Program-made: the position numbers and the translations under genes | Part shown: positions 8,429 to 17,900 of the stretch, one piece after another | Layout of the letters: each line of letters begins with the position of its first letter | Numbering within the stretch: position 1 is the stretch's first letter | Notes under the pieces: generated by a model | The model's input: the letters and a program-made list of their open reading frames with translations, nothing else | Told to the model about the DNA's origin: nothing | Databases searched by the model: none | NCBI GenBank assembly: GCA_937918935.1 | Contig: CAKZSI010000009.1 | Coordinates: 1 to 64,000 of the forward strand | DNA: 64,000 bases | DNA from: an uncultured Chloroflexales bacterium | GTDB lineage: Bacteria > Chloroflexota > Chloroflexia > Chloroflexales > Chloroflexaceae | Direction of reading: 5' to 3'

Positions 8429-8668
8429 GGGGCAACCGGGGTTCCTCCTACGCCTCCCGCCGCCCGGGGCCACGCCGGCCAACCGGCAGCGCCGGAGCGC
8501 CCCGCCGGGAGGGGGATGGGCAACCGGGGTTCCTCCTACGCCTCCCGCCGCCCGGGGCCACGCCGGCCAACCGGCGGCGCCGGAGCGCTCGCCGGGAGGG
8601 GGATGGGGAAACGAGGGTTCCCCATCCCCCTTGAGCCGCCCGGGGCCACGCCGGCCAACCGGCGGCGC
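8429..8668. repeat. 88-bp tandem repeat, about 2.7 copies
   Basis: Matching landmarks recur exactly 88 bases apart: GCAACCGGGG at 8432 and 8520, and CGCCCGGGGCCACGCC at 8461, 8549 and 8637. Units abut directly and each contains the palindrome GCCGGCCAACCGGC. The third copy is diverged in its first half. It fills most of the 538-base gap between a lipoprotein gene and the roadblock gene. Confidence 0.85.
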
Positions 8669-8777
8669 TAGTACCGATTGCCGTAATAGACCAGTGCTAT
8701 ACTCATAATAGTGACTAGTCATTACACTTCAACCCCTGACCGAGGGCGTCATGGCCCATCAGCACGAAGCAAACTAG

Positions 8778-8806
8778 TTGCTGCCGGTACGGAGTTGTAG
8801 TAAAAT
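8778..8806 (+). promoter_or_regulatory. Promoter of the roadblock gene
   Basis: TTGCTG (8778-8783), a 17-base spacer and TAAAAT (8801-8806). It lies about 100 bases before the start codon and supports the internal ATG at 8910. Confidence 0.6.
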
Positions 8807-8909
8807 AGGCGCGGATGGCCGTCGCGTTGCGGCCCTGAACCAGGCCGGCAAGTTCCGGTGCACTCTTGCCCCTGCCCCACAACTGGCTGACGGCCCAAGG
8901 AGGATATGC

Positions 8910-9278
8910 ATGGCAAGCAGAACCGAAGAAATGGTGCGGCATCTGAAAGCCCTGTCCATGAACACGCCTGACATCGAGGCGTCGGCCGTCGTGAGTGTTG
9001 ATGGCCTCATCATGGCTTCGGCGCTGCCCGCCGATGTGGAGGAGGATCGAGTCTCGGCGATGAGCGCCGCCATGCTCTCGCTTGGCGAACGCATCGCGTC
9101 CGAGTTGCGGCGCGGTCAGCTTGACCAGGTCTTCGTCCGTGGTGAGGACGGGTACGTGATCTTGATGGCTATTGGCGAGGAGGCCGTGCTTACCGCACTG
9201 GCCCAGAGCCGGGCCAAGCTTGGCCTCGTCTTTCTTGATATGCGCCGTACAGCCAATGAACTGATCAACCTGGTTTGA
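8910..9278 (+). CDS. Roadblock/LC7 domain protein (MglB-like)
   Basis: A 122-residue protein made of one roadblock/LC7 fold: helix MVRHLKALSM, strand ASAVVSVDGLIMASALP, helix VSAMSAAMLSLGERIASEL, strand QVFVRGEDGYVILMAIGEEAVLTAL. Such proteins bind small Ras-like GTPases, for example as MglB-type GTPase-activating proteins in polarity and gliding. No GTPase gene is adjacent, so the partner is unknown. ATG 8910 follows a strong AAGGAGGA site at 5 bases; the open frame further upstream lies over the promoter and is not expected to be translated. Confidence 0.88.
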   Translation: MASRTEEMVRHLKALSMNTPDIEASAVVSVDGLIMASALPADVEEDRVSAMSAAMLSLGERIASELRRGQLDQVFVRGEDGYVILMAIGEEAVLTALAQSRAKLGLVFLDMRRTANELINLV

Positions 9279-9514
9279 TCAACACGTGGGGGCGCGGCAG
9301 ACACCGGGGTCCGAGGCATAGTCCTTGGGCCCATTTCTGTGCCTGTCAGCCCCTGGGCGGCTTGCGCAAGGCTATGTCGTTACCAGGCGGGAGCGTCTGG
9401 GAGGGCCAGGACTTCCCGGAACCATTTTGTGCGGCTGCGCCGCACGGAGATCTGACCAGTCGCCAGCGGTTTCGCGTGCATCGCCACGCGCCTGGCGCCA
9501 AGTGGGAGGCTGTA

Positions 9515-9769
9515 GTGGCAGATCACTATAATCGAGAACAGATCCGTGCCGCCCTGGCCGAGACCGATCCGGCCTATAGCTTCTATCTCGATCTCGAAAC
9601 AGGGGCGGTTGTACGCGTGCCGGATACGGAAGATACACCCGAAGCAGCCGCGTTGCGCGACCAGGTCATGGAGGGCTACGGCGGTCGCTACCGCTACATC
9701 CCCGGCGGCAATCCGACACCTGGCGACAGCGACGTGCAGAGCTGGCTCGAAGCCGAAGGCCTGGTATGA
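9515..9769 (+). CDS. Small protein, UPF0158-like
   Basis: An 84-residue acidic protein starting at GTG 9515 behind GGGAGG at 5 bases. The middle YSFYLDLETGAVVRVPDTED resembles the YYLDxxTGEV core of UPF0158 proteins, whose function is not known. The open frame continues upstream to 9275 but that part is Gly/Arg/Pro-rich and unlike protein. It lies 236 bases after the roadblock gene in the same direction and may share its transcript. Confidence 0.6.
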   Translation: MADHYNREQIRAALAETDPAYSFYLDLETGAVVRVPDTEDTPEAAALRDQVMEGYGGRYRYIPGGNPTPGDSDVQSWLEAEGLV

Positions 9770-9920
9770 ACATGGCCGGTTGAAGGGGCGTGGGGCAATC
9801 TGGTTGCCCCCCCTCTGCCCATAGAATCGCGCCCGGGCCACCGCTGCCGCCTGCACGGGCAACCCGGTTCATCCCTGCCCCGCAAAAGGGCCGTCCCCTC
9901 CGAACGGTATCGGGTGCGCC

Positions 9921-11162
9921 TCATTTCTCATAGGGCTTGCCCGCCGCCGCCGGGCCAACCGCGCGGCCGATCAGGCCAGCCAGTACGACCATTGTGGCCA
10001 CGTAGGGCAGGATCTGCAAGAACTGCACCGGAACCGGCGTCCCGCCAATTTCAACCTTGAGGATCTGCAAGCGTGTCTGCAAGGCCTCAAAATAGCCAAA
10101 GAGCATCGCGCCCCCAAAAGCGCCGAAGGGCATCCACTTGCCGAAAATCATCGCCGCCAGGGCGATGAAGCCCTTGCCGGCGGTCATCCCATCGTCGAAA
10201 TTGCCCACCGTTTCGAGCGAGAACCAGGCCCCCCCAAGACCGGCGATCATCCCGCTGATCAGCACGTCGGTGTAACGTACCCGGTACACATTGATGCCCA
10301 CCGTGTCGGCTGCCCGGGGGTTCTCGCCTACTGCGCGCGTGCGCAGGCCCCAGCGGGTGAAGAAGAGCACCAGGTGGGTCAACACCACCAGGGCTATCAT
10401 GGTGTAGAAGATCGGCTTGCCGTTGAACAGGGCCGGGCCGAGGATCGGAATGTCGCTCAGCAACGGAATGGGCGTCTGCGGCAGCGTCACCCGTCCCCCG
10501 CCGGAATCAACGATGAACTGCCGCCGCAGGTAGCCGGTGACTCCGATCGCCAGAATGTTGATCACCGTGCCGCTGATGATCTGGTCAGTCTTGAACTGGA
10601 TGGCGAGCGTAGCGTGAATGAGCGCCATGAACCCGCCGACGAGCACCGCCGTCAGCACGCCGACCCAGATGTTGCCGCTGAACGCGAACGCGGCGAACCC
10701 GAACGCGGCGCCGCTGAGCATCATCCCTTCGATGGCGATGTTGATGACCCCGCTGCGCTCGGCCCAGATGCCGGCCATGGCCCCCAGGGCAATCGGCGTT
10801 CCCAGCCGCAGCGTCTCGCTGATCATGGTCATGACGTTGGTCTGTTTCCCCGCGGCGGCCCAGATCAAAACAGCGGGAAAGATCAGCACGGCCGAGGCCC
10901 ACAATAGCCAGGTGGCGAGACGGGATGCCGCGGGGACAAACACCAGTGCGCCGCTGGCAAGGAAGATGGCGCCGATGAGCGTCAGTGAAAGGGCGGTCGG
11001 TGCCGCGACCACCGGGCCGGGCACCCCAAAGGCCAGTTTCGAGATGGTTGGGTCCGCCTTGCCGACCCCGGCGATGTTGGTGACGACCAGGAGCAGGCCA
11101 AGCGCGATGAAAAAGCCAGCTATCACCTGGCGTCGGGTAAGCCCGCGGCGGCGCGCTGCCAT
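9921..11162 (-). CDS. Nucleoside-type ABC transporter permease (second permease, YufQ/NupQ-like)
   Basis: About 413 residues with around ten membrane segments. The core LRLGTPIALGAMAGIWAERSG-VINIAIEGMML is the hallmark of the branched-chain/ribose-like permeases that pair with BmpA-type lipoproteins for purine nucleoside uptake. Later RAVGENPRAADTVGINV and GLGGAWFSLETVG fit the same family. ATG 11162 has GGAAAGGAA upstream. The usual partners (BmpA-type binding protein, duplicated ATPase, first permease) are not within the window on the upstream side, where a plus-strand scpB lies; any partner would have to be elsewhere. Confidence 0.88.
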   Translation of the reverse strand: MAARRRGLTRRQVIAGFFIALGLLLVVTNIAGVGKADPTISKLAFGVPGPVVAAPTALSLTLIGAIFLASGALVFVPAASRLATWLLWASAVLIFPAVLIWAAAGKQTNVMTMISETLRLGTPIALGAMAGIWAERSGVINIAIEGMMLSGAAFGFAAFAFSGNIWVGVLTAVLVGGFMALIHATLAIQFKTDQIISGTVINILAIGVTGYLRRQFIVDSGGGRVTLPQTPIPLLSDIPILGPALFNGKPIFYTMIALVVLTHLVLFFTRWGLRTRAVGENPRAADTVGINVYRVRYTDVLISGMIAGLGGAWFSLETVGNFDDGMTAGKGFIALAAMIFGKWMPFGAFGGAMLFGYFEALQTRLQILKVEIGGTPVPVQFLQILPYVATMVVLAGLIGRAVGPAAAGKPYEK

Positions 11163-11386
11163 ACGCTGCGTTCCTTTCCTTCGATAACGGCTGCCGTATG
11201 ATACCATACCCACCCTCCTTCCGGGCAGGGTCCAGGTCTGAGGCAATGTCTGTCTCCGGCGGGGGCGGGTGGGGGGCGTCGCCAGAACACCGCCCCGGGC
11301 CGGTTCTGGTATACTGGCATGCTGGTGCGCCTACGCTTGCGGCGGCGCGCCGGTCAGGAGCACTGTTCGAGTGGACGAAGCGAGGC

Positions 11387-11992
11387 ATGAGCGATCCCGA
11401 ACACGATGTGCAGCCGCCCCTGCCCCACCTGCCACCCCCTGCGGTTACGCCGACCCTGATGCAACTGGTGGAGAGCCTGCTCTTTATCGCCGGTGAACCC
11501 GTCACGGTGGCCCAGCTTGCACGCACTCTCGAAGCGCCCGCCGACGCAGTGGAAGCGGCCCTGGAGCAACTGGCCCTCCAGTGCCGCGAGCGAGGGGTGC
11601 GGGTGCAGCGCCATGGCGAACTGGCCCAGCTCGTAAGCGCCCCGGAGGCGGCGCGGGTCGTCGGGCGTTTTCTTGGCGTCCAGGCCAGCGGGCGCCTCTC
11701 CAGCGCCGCTCTGGAGGCGCTGGCCATTATCGCCTACCGCCAGCCGGTAACCCGGGCTCAGATCGAGGCTATCCGCGGGGTCGATAGTAGCAGCGCGCTG
11801 CGGGCACTGCTGGCCCGCGAGCTGATCTGCGAAGCCGGTCGCCTCGAGAGCGTGGGTCGGCCCATTCTCTACGCCACCACCCCGGCTTTCCTCCAGCAGT
11901 TTGGCCTGACCAGCCTCGCTGACTTGCCCCCGATTGATCTGCCGGCAGCCTCGGATGGGGCCGGTGATCCGGACGCTTCCGTGGAGGCGTAG
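11387..11992 (+). CDS. scpB: Segregation and condensation protein B
   Basis: About 201 residues with two winged-helix domains. The first begins LMQLVESLLFIAGEPVTVAQLAR; the second has the ScpB signature LSSAALEALAIIAYRQPVTRAQIEAIRGVDSS, then LICEAGRLESVGRPILYATT and QFGLTSLADLPP. ScpB dimers bind ScpA and the SMC ATPase to condense and segregate the origin region, consistent with its place just upstream of oriC-dnaA. ScpA is not in the window. ATG 11387 is chosen from alignment; the nearest AG-rich sequence is too close, so initiation context is weak. The extra C-terminal tail is acidic. Confidence 0.93.
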   Translation: MSDPEHDVQPPLPHLPPPAVTPTLMQLVESLLFIAGEPVTVAQLARTLEAPADAVEAALEQLALQCRERGVRVQRHGELAQLVSAPEAARVVGRFLGVQASGRLSSAALEALAIIAYRQPVTRAQIEAIRGVDSSSALRALLARELICEAGRLESVGRPILYATTPAFLQQFGLTSLADLPPIDLPAASDGAGDPDASVEA

Positions 11993-12285
11993 CAGGAACG
12001 GCGCGCCCTTTTCAGACAGGGGAGGGTCCGGGTGAGCGCAGCCCTCCGGACCCTGACAGGAGTTCGCGGTAGAGGGGTGTGGGGAAGCAATGCCTTCCCG
12101 CACCCGGCTCTGGCCTCGGTTGGCCCGCAGCCAGGACGAGACTGCCGCGGGTGGAACCAGCGGATCGCGAGAGCCGCGCCCCCCCAATCCAACGTCTACA
12201 ATCCGAAATAGTATGAGCGGTAAGGCAGATCATCCGAAACAGGCGACGGGAAATGGCAAGCAAACTACCCACATCCACCCACACG

Positions 12286-12530
12286 TTCTCCACAACCAGG
12301 GCCAGGTTATCCACAATGCCGGTGAAGCCATCTGCGCCATACTCTGCGCCGCTCCAGACGACCCGGATGCGGCGTGTGCCTCGAAAAACCAGTGACACCT
12401 GGCCAGGTTATCCACATGGTCAGGAAAGGTTTGTCAACATAAAGCGCCGAATAGCGCGCCAGAATAGAAAGAAACGCTGCTATACCAGCGCGCATAACTA
12501 TAAGCAGGAATTATAAAATTGCGCGTTATG
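12286..12530. other. Probable chromosomal replication origin (oriC)
   Basis: The gap between scpB and dnaA holds two perfect DnaA boxes TTATCCACA on the plus strand (12307-12315 and 12408-12416), a one-mismatch box TTCTCCACA (12286-12294) and a weaker TTGTCAACA (12431-12439). An AT-rich stretch (about 12484-12530, with ATAACTATAAG and ATTATAAAATT) follows, suitable as the unwinding element. Position next to dnaA is the classical location. Box spacing between the two perfect sites is 101 bases. Confidence 0.8.
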
Positions 12531-12534
12531 TTGC

Positions 12535-12563
12535 TTGAAAAATTGGATGGTTTGGAGTATGAT
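12535..12563 (+). promoter_or_regulatory. dnaA promoter
   Basis: TTGAAA (12535-12540), a 17-base spacer and TATGAT (12558-12563), about 145 bases before the GTG start. It adjoins the AT-rich end of oriC and the DnaA boxes, so autoregulation by DnaA is plausible. Confidence 0.6.
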
Positions 12564-12707
12564 CTCGGCCACATTCAACACGTACCACCAGCGGTCCCCA
12601 CAACGCTATCCGCTGAAGAGTCCGGCCTGTATCTCAGAGTCACTTTGGAACGACACGCGGCGCATCGCGTGTCGTGGGTTCCTGTGGCCAGTGCCAGGGA
12701 GGCGCAT

Positions 12708-14105
12708 GTGAACTTAAACCAGATCTGGCAGGCAGCACTGGGCACGATACAACTACAGACTTCGCGCCAGGAGTTTGATACCTGGCTGCGTGGGACAAGC
12801 CTGCTCGCCCTTGATGGGGGATTAGCCACGGTCGGCACGATATCGCCGTTCCACAAGGAGGGACTGGAGTCGCGCTTTCTGACACCGGTGCGACGCTCCC
12901 TCGGTGATGTGGTCGGCTATCCGGTGCAGGTACGGGTGGTGATCGCCAGCGGCGGGCACCAATCTGCCCGGGGAGAAAACGCCGTCGCAAGCGCCGCCAT
13001 CGCCGCAACCGAGGAAGACAGTTGTGACGGTAGCGAGCGGGCCGTGCAATTGGAACTCTCCAGTGCTATGCGCTCGGGGATGCTTAACCCGAAGTACACC
13101 TTCTCACGCTTCATCGTCGGGTCCAGCAACCGACTGGCCCACGCCGCCTGTCTGTCTGTCGCCGATAAGCCGGGCCAGGCCTACAATCCCCTCTTCCTCT
13201 ATGGCGGCGTTGGCCTCGGAAAGACGCACCTGCTCCACGCGATCGGTAATTATGTACTCGACCGCGATCCCGAGATTAATGTCCTCTATGTTTCCTCGGA
13301 GAAATTTACCAATGATTTGATTAATGCCATTCGCCGCCAACAGACCGACGAGTTCCGTATGCGCTATCGGAACATTGACGTGCTGCTGATTGATGATATT
13401 CAGTTCATCGCCGGCAAGGAGTCTACCCAGGAAGAGTTCTTCCATACCTTCAACGCGCTCCACTCCGCCGCCAAGCATATCGTGATCAGCTCCGATAAGC
13501 CGCCCAAAGCCATCCTTACCCTGGAAGAACGCCTGCGCTCGCGCTTCGAGTGGGGCCTGATTGCCGATGTGCAGCCGCCCGACCTGGAGACGCGCACGGC
13601 TATCCTGCGGGCAAAGGCCGATCAGATGAATGTCTTTGTGCCCGATGAGGTGATTGATTTCCTGGCCCATAAGGTGCAGAGCAACATCCGGGAGCTTGAG
13701 GGCAGTCTGAACCGTGTCGCTGCCTACGCTGCCATGCACGGCCTGCCGATCAGTGTCGAGGTCGCCACCCAGGCCCTCGCCGATCTGCTTGGCAATACCC
13801 GTCGCCGCCGCATCACCGCCGATACGATTATCCAGGCCGTGAGCCAGCACTACGGTGTCGATGTGCGCGCACTGACCGGTCGCGGGCGCTCGCGCAACGT
13901 CGTGGTGCCGCGCCATGTGGCCATGTACCTGCTCCGCGAAGAGACGGAGGCGAGCCTCGTGGATATCGGCAACATGCTCGGCGGTCGCGACCATACCACG
14001 GTCATGTATGCCTGCGAAAAGGTCGCCGAGGAGATGACCACCGATAATCGCCTGCGCAGCGAGGTGTTGAGTATTCGCGAGAAATTGCACGCTCAGGCGG
14101 GTTGA
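12708..14105 (+). CDS. dnaA: Chromosomal replication initiator protein DnaA
   Basis: About 465 residues, normal for DnaA. GTG 12708 is chosen: AGGGAGG (12696-12702) lies 5 bases upstream and the protein then begins with domain I ([20 protein letters not shown]). The frame extends to 12519, but that part overlaps the promoter. Domain III has Walker [18 protein letters not shown], Walker [14 protein letters not shown] and the arginine-bearing [17 protein letters not shown]. Domain IV has the DNA-binding helix-turn-helix [16 protein letters not shown] and signature [15 protein letters not shown]. It binds the TTATCCACA boxes upstream. The usual downstream dnaN is absent; a repeat-rich spacer follows. 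Confidence 0.98.
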   Translation: MNLNQIWQAALGTIQLQTSRQEFDTWLRGTSLLALDGGLATVGTISPFHKEGLESRFLTPVRRSLGDVVGYPVQVRVVIASGGHQSARGENAVASAAIAATEEDSCDGSERAVQLELSSAMRSGMLNPKYTFSRFIVGSSNRLAHAACLSVADKPGQAYNPLFLYGGVGLGKTHLLHAIGNYVLDRDPEINVLYVSSEKFTNDLINAIRRQQTDEFRMRYRNIDVLLIDDIQFIAGKESTQEEFFHTFNALHSAAKHIVISSDKPPKAILTLEERLRSRFEWGLIADVQPPDLETRTAILRAKADQMNVFVPDEVIDFLAHKVQSNIRELEGSLNRVAAYAAMHGLPISVEVATQALADLLGNTRRRRITADTIIQAVSQHYGVDVRALTGRGRSRNVVVPRHVAMYLLREETEASLVDIGNMLGGRDHTTVMYACEKVAEEMTTDNRLRSEVLSIREKLHAQAG

Positions 14106-14854
14106 GCCGGCGCCTGGCCGGTCGTCACCCCGGGCCACGCTGGTCTTCACCCGCCCGTTCTGCCGCGTAAAGCGCATGCGCCGCGTGACGCCCCTGTGAC
14201 GGCTGGCCGCGCCCGCCCCCGTCAACGCCTTCCTCCATGTGCCTCGCTTTACGACCTATGGCCCCGCCTGCGGCTCGCGCGGCGGGGCTAATGGTAATAC
14301 CTTGCACCTACGCCACGGCTCACGGCACGGCCCCCCTCCCGGCCTCCCCCCGGCGGGGGGAGGAGCGGGGCTACGCGCGTCGGTATGCCGCCTGACCGCT
14401 CAACAGGGAGCGGCGCCGGAAGCCCTCCCCGGCGGCGGAGGGGCGGGATGGGGCAACGCCAGCGCGCGTATGTGAAACGTATTGGGGCTAATGGTATCTC
14501 CCAGGCCTACCGCAACGTCCGCGGGGCCGGCCCCACACCCCGCCATCCGAGATAAGCGTCGCACCGCCGCCGGATACACCCCGAAGGGGAAGGAGCGCCC
14601 CACACCCCGCCATCCGAGATAAGCGTCGCACCGCCGCCGGATACACCCCGAAGGGGAAGGAGCGCCCCACACCCCGCCATCCGAGATAAGCGTCGCGGCA
14701 GCTCCGGGTGTTGGCGCAAGTCCCCTTGCTCAGAACCGGAATGGTGGTATCCTGAAATGAAAAAGGGAAAACCGCGTTTCCCCGCCCCCTGCTCCTGTCG
14801 CGCGGTGTGGCCGCAGGTATGGCTTCTGTGCGCATACTCCAGTCTGGAAAGTAG
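14106..14854. other. Long non-coding GC-rich spacer after dnaA
   Basis: About 750 bases with no supported gene. It contains a GC palindrome (CCTCCCCCCGGCGGGGGGAGG near 14345), a motif GGGGCTAATGGTA that occurs twice (14285 and 14485), the 67-bp tandem repeat, and a GGGAAAACCGCGTTTCCCC palindrome near 14764. Small open frames here look like repeat translations. Confidence 0.6.
14531..14696. repeat. 67-bp tandem repeat, 2.5 copies
   Basis: Copies 14531-14597 and 14598-14664 appear identical, and 14665-14696 repeats the first 32 bases. The unit begins CCCCACACCCCGCC. Copies abut without unique spacers, so this is not a CRISPR array. Confidence 0.9.
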
Positions 14855-17458
14855 TTGACCCTTCCTGTGCATACGCTGTTTCCTTCGCTCCTGCTGCGTA
14901 CCTCCCTCCGCTCAATGATCCGCCACCCCTGGCAGATCGGCCTGTGTATCCTCGGCGTCGCCCTTGGCGTCGCCGTGGTCGTCGCCATTGACCTGGCGAC
15001 CGCCAGCGCGCGCCGGGCCTTCGACCTGAGCGCCCAGAGTGTGACTGGACGGGCCACCCACCAGATTGTGGGCGGCCCCCGCGGCCTGGATGAGTCGCTC
15101 TACCGCCGGCTCCGCGTCGAGCTGGGCGTGCGTGCCGCCGCACCCGTGGTCGAAGGCTATGTCCAGGCTCTTCCGTTGAACCAGACCCTCCAGGTCCTCG
15201 GGGTAGATGTATTCGCCGAGGCGCCCTTTCGCCCCTATCTCGCCGGTCTGGACAACGGCGGAGAGGTTGATCTGGCCTCCCTGCTCGCCGAACCGGGCAC
15301 GGCGCTTCTGGCCGAAACCACCGCCAGGCGCGCCGGTCTGACCCCTGGCGATATGTTGCCCCTTCAGGTAGGCCCGCGCGCGACCAGGGTGCGCCTGGTG
15401 GGCCTCCTGCGCCCCGCCGATGAGACCAGCCGGCGCGCTCTGGAGGGGTTGCTGATTACCGATATTGCCACCGCCCAGGAACTGCTCACCATGGTGGGGC
15501 GCCTGAGCCGGATTGACCTGATCCTACCGGCGGACGTCGAGGACCCCGATCGCTCCGCCCAGGCCATTCGCGCCAGCCTGCCCCCCGGCGCCGAACTGGC
15601 CCCCGCCGCCGCTCGTTCCAATGCCCTGGAGCAGATGACCCGCGCCTTCGAACTCAACCTGACCGCCCTGAGCCTGCTGGCACTGATCGTGGGGATGTTC
15701 CTGATCTATAACACCATGACCTTCAGCGTTGTACAGCGACGTGGTCTGCTCGGCGCCCTGCGCTGCGTCGGCGTCACCCGGGGGCAGATTGCCGCGCTGG
15801 TGCTGCTCGAGGCCGCGCTGATCAGCCTGGTTGGCTCGCTGCTCGGCCTGGGCCTGGGCGCGCTCCTGGGTCGGGGCCTTGTGCGCCTGGTGACCCGCAC
15901 GATTAACGACCTGTACTTCGTGGTAACGGTGCGCGACCTCAGCCTGGACCCGCTGGTGCTCCTCAAGGGTCTGCTGCTCGGGATCGGCGCCACCCTGATC
16001 TCGGCGGCGGTGCCAGCCCTCGAGGCCACCCTCACTCCGCCACGCACTGTGCTCCGCCGCTCCAGCGTGGAGGATCGCGCTCGCCGCCTGATACCGCGCC
16101 TGGCCCTCGCCGGGGCCGGGTTGATCGCCGCGGGCCTCCTGCTCCTGCTGATCCCCGCCGCAGCCCGTGGCGAGGGCGCTATGCTGTCGCTGACCCTCGC
16201 CTTCGGCGCGCTCTTCGCCGTGGTGCTCGGCGCAGCACTGATCAGCCCGGCCCTCACCGTCGCGCTGATGAGCCTGGCCCGGCCCCTGCTCGGGGCCGCC
16301 TTCGGCCTGCTCGGGCGCATGGCCGCCCGCGACGTGGTCGCCGCCCTCTCACGCACCGCCGTGGCCGTGGCCGCCCTCATGGTCGCCGTCAGCGTCTCGA
16401 TCGGCGTCGGAATCATGGTCGGCAGCTTCCGCCAGACCGTCGCGGCCTGGCTCGAACAGAGCCTGATCGCCGACGTGTACGTTTCGGCCCCCGCCACCGC
16501 TGCCAATCGCGTTGACAGCACCGTGCCCCCGGACCTGATAGACGTCCTGAGCGCCGTCGAGGGCGTGCAGGCGGTAACGCGCTTCCGCAGCGTACAGGTA
16601 GATACTCCTGTCGGCCCGACCACTCTGGTGGCAATTGACGCGCCCGCAGCGCGCGGGCGCGCAGCCCTGCGCTTTCTCGAGGGCGGCGGCGAGGCCACCT
16701 GGGCCGCCTGGGAGGCCGGCGCTGTGCTGATCTCCGAGCCACTGGCCTACCGTACCGGCCTGGGCATGGGCGATACCCTGACCCTGCGTACCGACCGCGG
16801 CCCGCGCGCCTTCTCCATCGCCGGCGTATACTACGACTATTCCTCCGATCGGGGCATTATCCGTATGCCCTATGCCGTCTACCGCGACGCCTGGGACGAT
16901 CCGGCCATCTCCTCACTGGCCCTCTACGCCGCCCCCGGGGTCGAGGTTGATGCGTTGGTGCAGCGGCTGCGCGCCGCCACCGCCGGACAGGGCGAATTAA
17001 TCGTCAACGCCAACCGCGCGCTGCGCGAAGATGCCCTGGCGGTCTTCGATCGCACCTTTGCCATCACCGCCGTGCTACAGATGCTTGCGACCATCGTGGC
17101 CTTTATCGGCATCCTCAGCGCCCTGATGGCCCTGCAACTGGAGCGGGCGCGCGAACTGGCTATGCTCCGCGCCACTGGCCTTACCCCTGGCCAGCTCTGG
17201 GGCGTGGTGCTGACCCAGACCAGCCTGATGGGGCTGACGGCCGGGCTGCTGGCCATGCCCCTGGGGTTGGCCCTGGCACTGGTGCTGGTGTATGTCATCA
17301 ACCGCCGCTCCTTCGGCTGGACCCTCGATCTGACTCTCGACCCGCTGCTCTTCACCCAGGCCCTGCTCGTAGCCTGCGTAGCCGCCCTGCTTGCCGGCAT
17401 CTACCCCGCACTGAAAATGAGCCGCACCAGCCCCGCTCTGGCCCTGCGTGAGGAGTAA
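14855..17458 (+). CDS. FtsX/MacB-type ABC transporter permease
   Basis: About 867 residues with the duplicated layout of lipoprotein-release/efflux permeases: TM1 near residues 27-45, a first periplasmic MacB-like domain (about 50-260), three TM segments (about 265-395), a fourth/fifth pair at 410-475, a second extracytoplasmic domain (about 540-740), and a C-terminal FtsX domain with three TM segments ending in the family tail MSRTSPALALREE. These proteins work with an ABC ATPase in export or surface-protein transactions; none is adjacent. Start TTG 14855 follows GGAAAG closely; GTG 14867 is an alternative. Substrate unknown. Confidence 0.9.
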   Translation: MTLPVHTLFPSLLLRTSLRSMIRHPWQIGLCILGVALGVAVVVAIDLATASARRAFDLSAQSVTGRATHQIVGGPRGLDESLYRRLRVELGVRAAAPVVEGYVQALPLNQTLQVLGVDVFAEAPFRPYLAGLDNGGEVDLASLLAEPGTALLAETTARRAGLTPGDMLPLQVGPRATRVRLVGLLRPADETSRRALEGLLITDIATAQELLTMVGRLSRIDLILPADVEDPDRSAQAIRASLPPGAELAPAAARSNALEQMTRAFELNLTALSLLALIVGMFLIYNTMTFSVVQRRGLLGALRCVGVTRGQIAALVLLEAALISLVGSLLGLGLGALLGRGLVRLVTRTINDLYFVVTVRDLSLDPLVLLKGLLLGIGATLISAAVPALEATLTPPRTVLRRSSVEDRARRLIPRLALAGAGLIAAGLLLLLIPAAARGEGAMLSLTLAFGALFAVVLGAALISPALTVALMSLARPLLGAAFGLLGRMAARDVVAALSRTAVAVAALMVAVSVSIGVGIMVGSFRQTVAAWLEQSLIADVYVSAPATAANRVDSTVPPDLIDVLSAVEGVQAVTRFRSVQVDTPVGPTTLVAIDAPAARGRAALRFLEGGGEATWAAWEAGAVLISEPLAYRTGLGMGDTLTLRTDRGPRAFSIAGVYYDYSSDRGIIRMPYAVYRDAWDDPAISSLALYAAPGVEVDALVQRLRAATAGQGELIVNANRALREDALAVFDRTFAITAVLQMLATIVAFIGILSALMALQLERARELAMLRATGLTPGQLWGVVLTQTSLMGLTAGLLAMPLGLALALVLVYVINRRSFGWTLDLTLDPLLFTQALLVACVAALLAGIYPALKMSRTSPALALREE

Positions 17459-17900
17459 GCCCTGGTTTCGCCGCGCGGCTTGTTGTCTATCCGTTCGGGG
17501 GAGCCATAGCCTCCCCACACTGCTCGCATAGTACCGGTGGGAAGGGAGGAGGGCCTTCATCCAGAACGTTGACATAGCCCTGGGGGGCGTTGCAATGAAC
17601 TACGTGGCCGCCCAGATAGGTAGAATAACAAAGTAGGGCTTGCTTTGAAGTGAAAACATGCCGTCCACGGGAGGCGAAGGGCATGGCCCTTTCAATAATC
17701 CCCTTTGCCAGGCAGTTGGAGGAGGGTAGGAAACCCGCGTTCCCCACAGGGCTGCCCGAAGAAGGGGAAGCAACCCGGCCTTCCCCGCACCCCTGCCTGG
17801 AGAGGGTGGATAACTCGGAATGCTACGCCCCTGCCCTCGGGGAGAGCTTTGCCCTCCCAGGCATACTCTTTTGCATACCCATACTATGGAGCATACAACC
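17459..17900. other. Intergenic spacer, no gene seen
   Basis: About 440 bases between the permease and the thioredoxin-like lipoprotein. Only short, repeat-derived open frames occur. It carries palindromic fragments of the dispersed type (GGAAACCCGCGTTCCCC near 17728) and no clear promoter that I can define. Confidence 0.5.

Noticed and set aside
12519-12707. N-terminal extension of DnaA
   Set aside because: It overlaps the AT-rich end of oriC and the dnaA promoter, while a strong Shine-Dalgarno site precedes GTG 12708, where DnaA domain I begins.
14531-14696. CRISPR array
   Set aside because: The repeated units abut with no unique spacers; likewise the 88-bp repeat at 8429-8668. No cas gene is present.
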